NCBI GenBank assembly: GCA_030670375.1
Contig: DAOVBT010000066.1
Span: 1 to 8,119, forward strand
DNA: 8,119 nucleotides
From: Candidatus Aminicenantota bacterium
Lineage (GTDB): Bacteria; Acidobacteriota; Aminicenantia; Aminicenantales; Aminicenantaceae
Direction: 5' to 3'
Shown in pieces: positions 6,657 through 8,119 of the stretch (position 1 is the stretch's first letter; each line of letters opens with the position of its first letter). The notes beneath the pieces are model-generated. The model made no database searches. It had not been told where the DNA came from and saw nothing but the letters and a program-made list of their open reading frames with translations. The position numbers and the translations under genes were made by a program.

Positions 6657-6685
6657 TTAATATACTTTGAGCAACTTATAGTCAA
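6657..6685 (-). promoter_or_regulatory. Possible sigma70-type promoter for the oxidoreductase/DUF1080 operon
   Basis: On the minus strand TTGACT (6685-6680) is followed after 17 bases by TATTAA (6662-6657). The predicted transcript would have a leader of roughly 50 bases before the ATG at 6602. The region is AT-rich, so chance matches are likely; an overlapping TATATT with 15-base spacing is an alternative -10. The 212-bp gap after the permease and the neighbouring inverted repeat support a promoter here. Confidence 0.4.
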
Positions 6686-6760
6686 CATCCAATGTCAAAA
6701 CCTTAAAGGTGCCATTTTGCTCACAAAAACAGCACTCTAAGAGAAGAAATCAAGTCAAAA

Positions 6761-6776
6761 AATAATTTAAATTATT
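6761..6776. repeat. 16-bp perfect AT-only palindrome in the permease-oxidoreductase gap
   Basis: AATAATTTAAATTATT is its own reverse complement and in the minus direction is followed by a short T-run. It lies about 40 bases after the permease stop codon. As a terminator it would be weak (no G or C, no loop), so it may be a protein-binding site or simply AT-rich spacer. Otherwise the 6603-6814 gap holds only the promoter and inverted repeat listed separately. Confidence 0.3.
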
Positions 6777-6814
6777 AAATATCAACTACTTAAGTCGGTC
6801 TGACCCTCTTTGAC

Positions 6815-8119
6815 CTATTTGACTGGTTTGGGTTCGAGGCCGAGGTCGGACAGGATAAGGTAGACGGTGAAGCCGACAATAAAGGAAATCAGTGTTTCCA
6901 GCCCGTACGGGAAGCCGATGCCGGGTATAACACCGAGAATACCGAAGAAAAATCCCACGGCCCAGGCGATATAGCCTGCCCAGTTGATCCCTTTCCGCGG
7001 TCCGATCCACTTGCCGTTCCGCAGATAGTCGGCAGTCATGGCCCCGATGATCGGCCCGAAGGATGCGCCGATGATCAGGAAAAAAGCCACAAGGTTTTGA
7101 GAAACGCCTGTCGCTGCCAGAACCGTTCCTATGGCCCCTGCTCCCAGAGTCAGAACGATCCGGGGAATCTTAGGGATCATGGTGGAAAAGGCGTTTCCTG
7201 CGAGGAAAGCACAAAATCCTGTCGGACAGATGCAGGCAATGACAAAAACCCAGAACATGATCAAAGCCACGACACCCCCGACAGCCCCGATGGAGTTGAT
7301 AAAAACAGAAAACACATCCAAATTAGCCGTTCCCATTCCACCGTTGGCTGCGATCTGAGGATCCTTACCGATGGCGCCGGCTATAGTCAAGAGAGCAAAA
7401 AAACCGGCAACCAAAGCGGCCAACGTGATCCCGAAAAATCCTCCCAGGACTACGTCCTTTTTATTCCGGTTGTTCATCGTGAAATCTGCACCGGCCGCAC
7501 CCGCTGTGGCAAAAAAGCCTGCCGTGGCCTGGAGCGCAGCAAAAGCGCCAAGGGCCATGACCGGGATGATTATCGCAACCCCTCTGCCTGTAATGATCGT
7601 CGAGGAGAAATTGGAGAGCCCGTTCATATTGGATATTCCGGCTACGACGATGATCAACAATGGAAACACAGGGACCCAGCTGGAAAGCCAGGCCAGCCAT
7701 TTGATTCCCAAGGCGCCGACAAAGGCCAGGGATAAGCCCCAAACGATACAGACAATCCAGAAGAGCGGCGTGTTCGGGCCGGCTTCAGAGCCGATCGCCG
7801 ACATGAAAAAGGAGGCGGCAGAAAAGGTGAAGACCGCGTGCCAGCCGATCTGCAGAAAGCCCATCAGCAAACCGGGGATGAGAATCCCGCCTTTTGTCCC
7901 AAAAGTGGAAGATCCCACCACGTACAAAGGCATTCCTGTCTGCATGCCCAAAATTCCTGGAACATAATACAGGGCAAAACAGAAAAGAGCTCCCAAGATC
8001 AATCCGACTATCCCTGCCCATAGGCTGCCGAACTGGAGTGCTCCTGCCATGCCAGCCATGAACGGAACCGATAGAAAGATTCCTGCGTACGAAGGTGCCG
8101 TATTCTTGTACCAGGGGGT
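6815..8119 (-). CDS. NCS1-like permease (purine/cytosine permease superfamily), N-terminus outside window
   Basis: The frame is open to the window edge: before the first Met at 8059 it encodes WYKNTAPSYAGIFL, the family's TM1 motif, so the gene starts beyond 8119 and perhaps 20-40 residues are missing. The visible 434 residues hold about 12 hydrophobic helices. Numbering from the edge, PGILGMQTGMPL (54-65) with FGTKG (73-77) and GFLQIGW (87-93) match CodB-type NCS1 carriers, where the Trp stacks on the substrate. GADFTMNNRNKKDVVLG fits the TM6-TM7 loop (PDF...R) and GPIIGAMTADYLRNGKW the TM10 region. The helix that carries the Asn ligand in CodB instead has ICPTGFCAFLAGN, so the substrate cannot be inferred from CodB. 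Known members carry nucleobases, allantoin, hydantoins or thiamine-like compounds by Na+ or H+ symport. It lies 212 bp upstream of the oxidoreductase on the same strand; co-regulation is possible but not shown. Confidence 0.8.
   Translation of the reverse strand, partial: TPWYKNTAPSYAGIFLSVPFMAGMAGALQFGSLWAGIVGLILGALFCFALYYVPGILGMQTGMPLYVVGSSTFGTKGGILIPGLLMGFLQIGWHAVFTFSAASFFMSAIGSEAGPNTPLFWIVCIVWGLSLAFVGALGIKWLAWLSSWVPVFPLLIIVVAGISNMNGLSNFSSTIITGRGVAIIIPVMALGAFAALQATAGFFATAGAAGADFTMNNRNKKDVVLGGFFGITLAALVAGFFALLTIAGAIGKDPQIAANGGMGTANLDVFSVFINSIGAVGGVVALIMFWVFVIACICPTGFCAFLAGNAFSTMIPKIPRIVLTLGAGAIGTVLAATGVSQNLVAFFLIIGASFGPIIGAMTADYLRNGKWIGPRKGINWAGYIAWAVGFFFGILGVIPGIGFPYGLETLISFIVGFTVYLILSDLGLEPKPVK

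Overview
The window looks like chromosomal DNA of a free-living, probably uncultured heterotrophic bacterium. A Tat-exported Gfo/Idh/MocA oxidoreductase next to a DUF1080 (3-keto-disaccharide hydrolase family) protein, plus a discoidin-type C-terminal domain, is a mix common in Planctomycetes, Verrucomicrobia, Lentisphaerae and similar lineages. That placement is inferred from gene content; nothing here fixes the taxon. I see no rRNA, tRNA, CRISPR array, transposase or phage gene.

Left part (1-4414): the end of a galactose-binding/discoidin-domain protein overlaps by 8 bases the start of a large membrane protein of the Agl23 (TIGR03663) GT-C glycosyltransferase type. Then comes a minus-strand solitary ATPase (AAA_14 + DUF4143), whose 3' end overlaps the glycosyltransferase gene by 44 bases. 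Just outside its start lies a 34-bp near-perfect palindrome. Next is a decayed C-terminal fragment of a class C beta-lactamase-like serine hydrolase. A plus-strand GT2 glycosyltransferase of the dolichyl-phosphate-glucose/mannose synthase type follows. The GT-C and GT2 enzymes make functional sense together: one loads a sugar on a polyprenyl phosphate on the cytoplasmic side, the other uses such a donor on the outer face. The ATPase and the relic sit between them as if inserted.

Right part (4424-8119, all minus strand): in transcription order there is an NCS1-like permease (its N-terminus is off the window), a 212-bp gap with a plausible promoter and an operator-like inverted repeat, the Tat-exported Gfo/Idh/MocA oxidoreductase, and 16 bp later the secreted DUF1080 protein. 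The last two form an operon. It fits the recently recognised oxidation-then-cleavage (3-keto-glycoside) route of glycan breakdown: a dehydrogenase oxidises a sugar at C3 and a DUF1080-type enzyme cleaves the keto-glycoside. The permease is of a family known for nucleobases, hydantoins and allantoin rather than sugars, so its link to the pathway is only positional.

The items most worth a second look are the palindrome at the ATPase start, the oxidoreductase/DUF1080 operon with its upstream operator-like repeat, and the NCS1-like permease with an unusual substrate-site region. I see no complete, clearly new multi-gene system.
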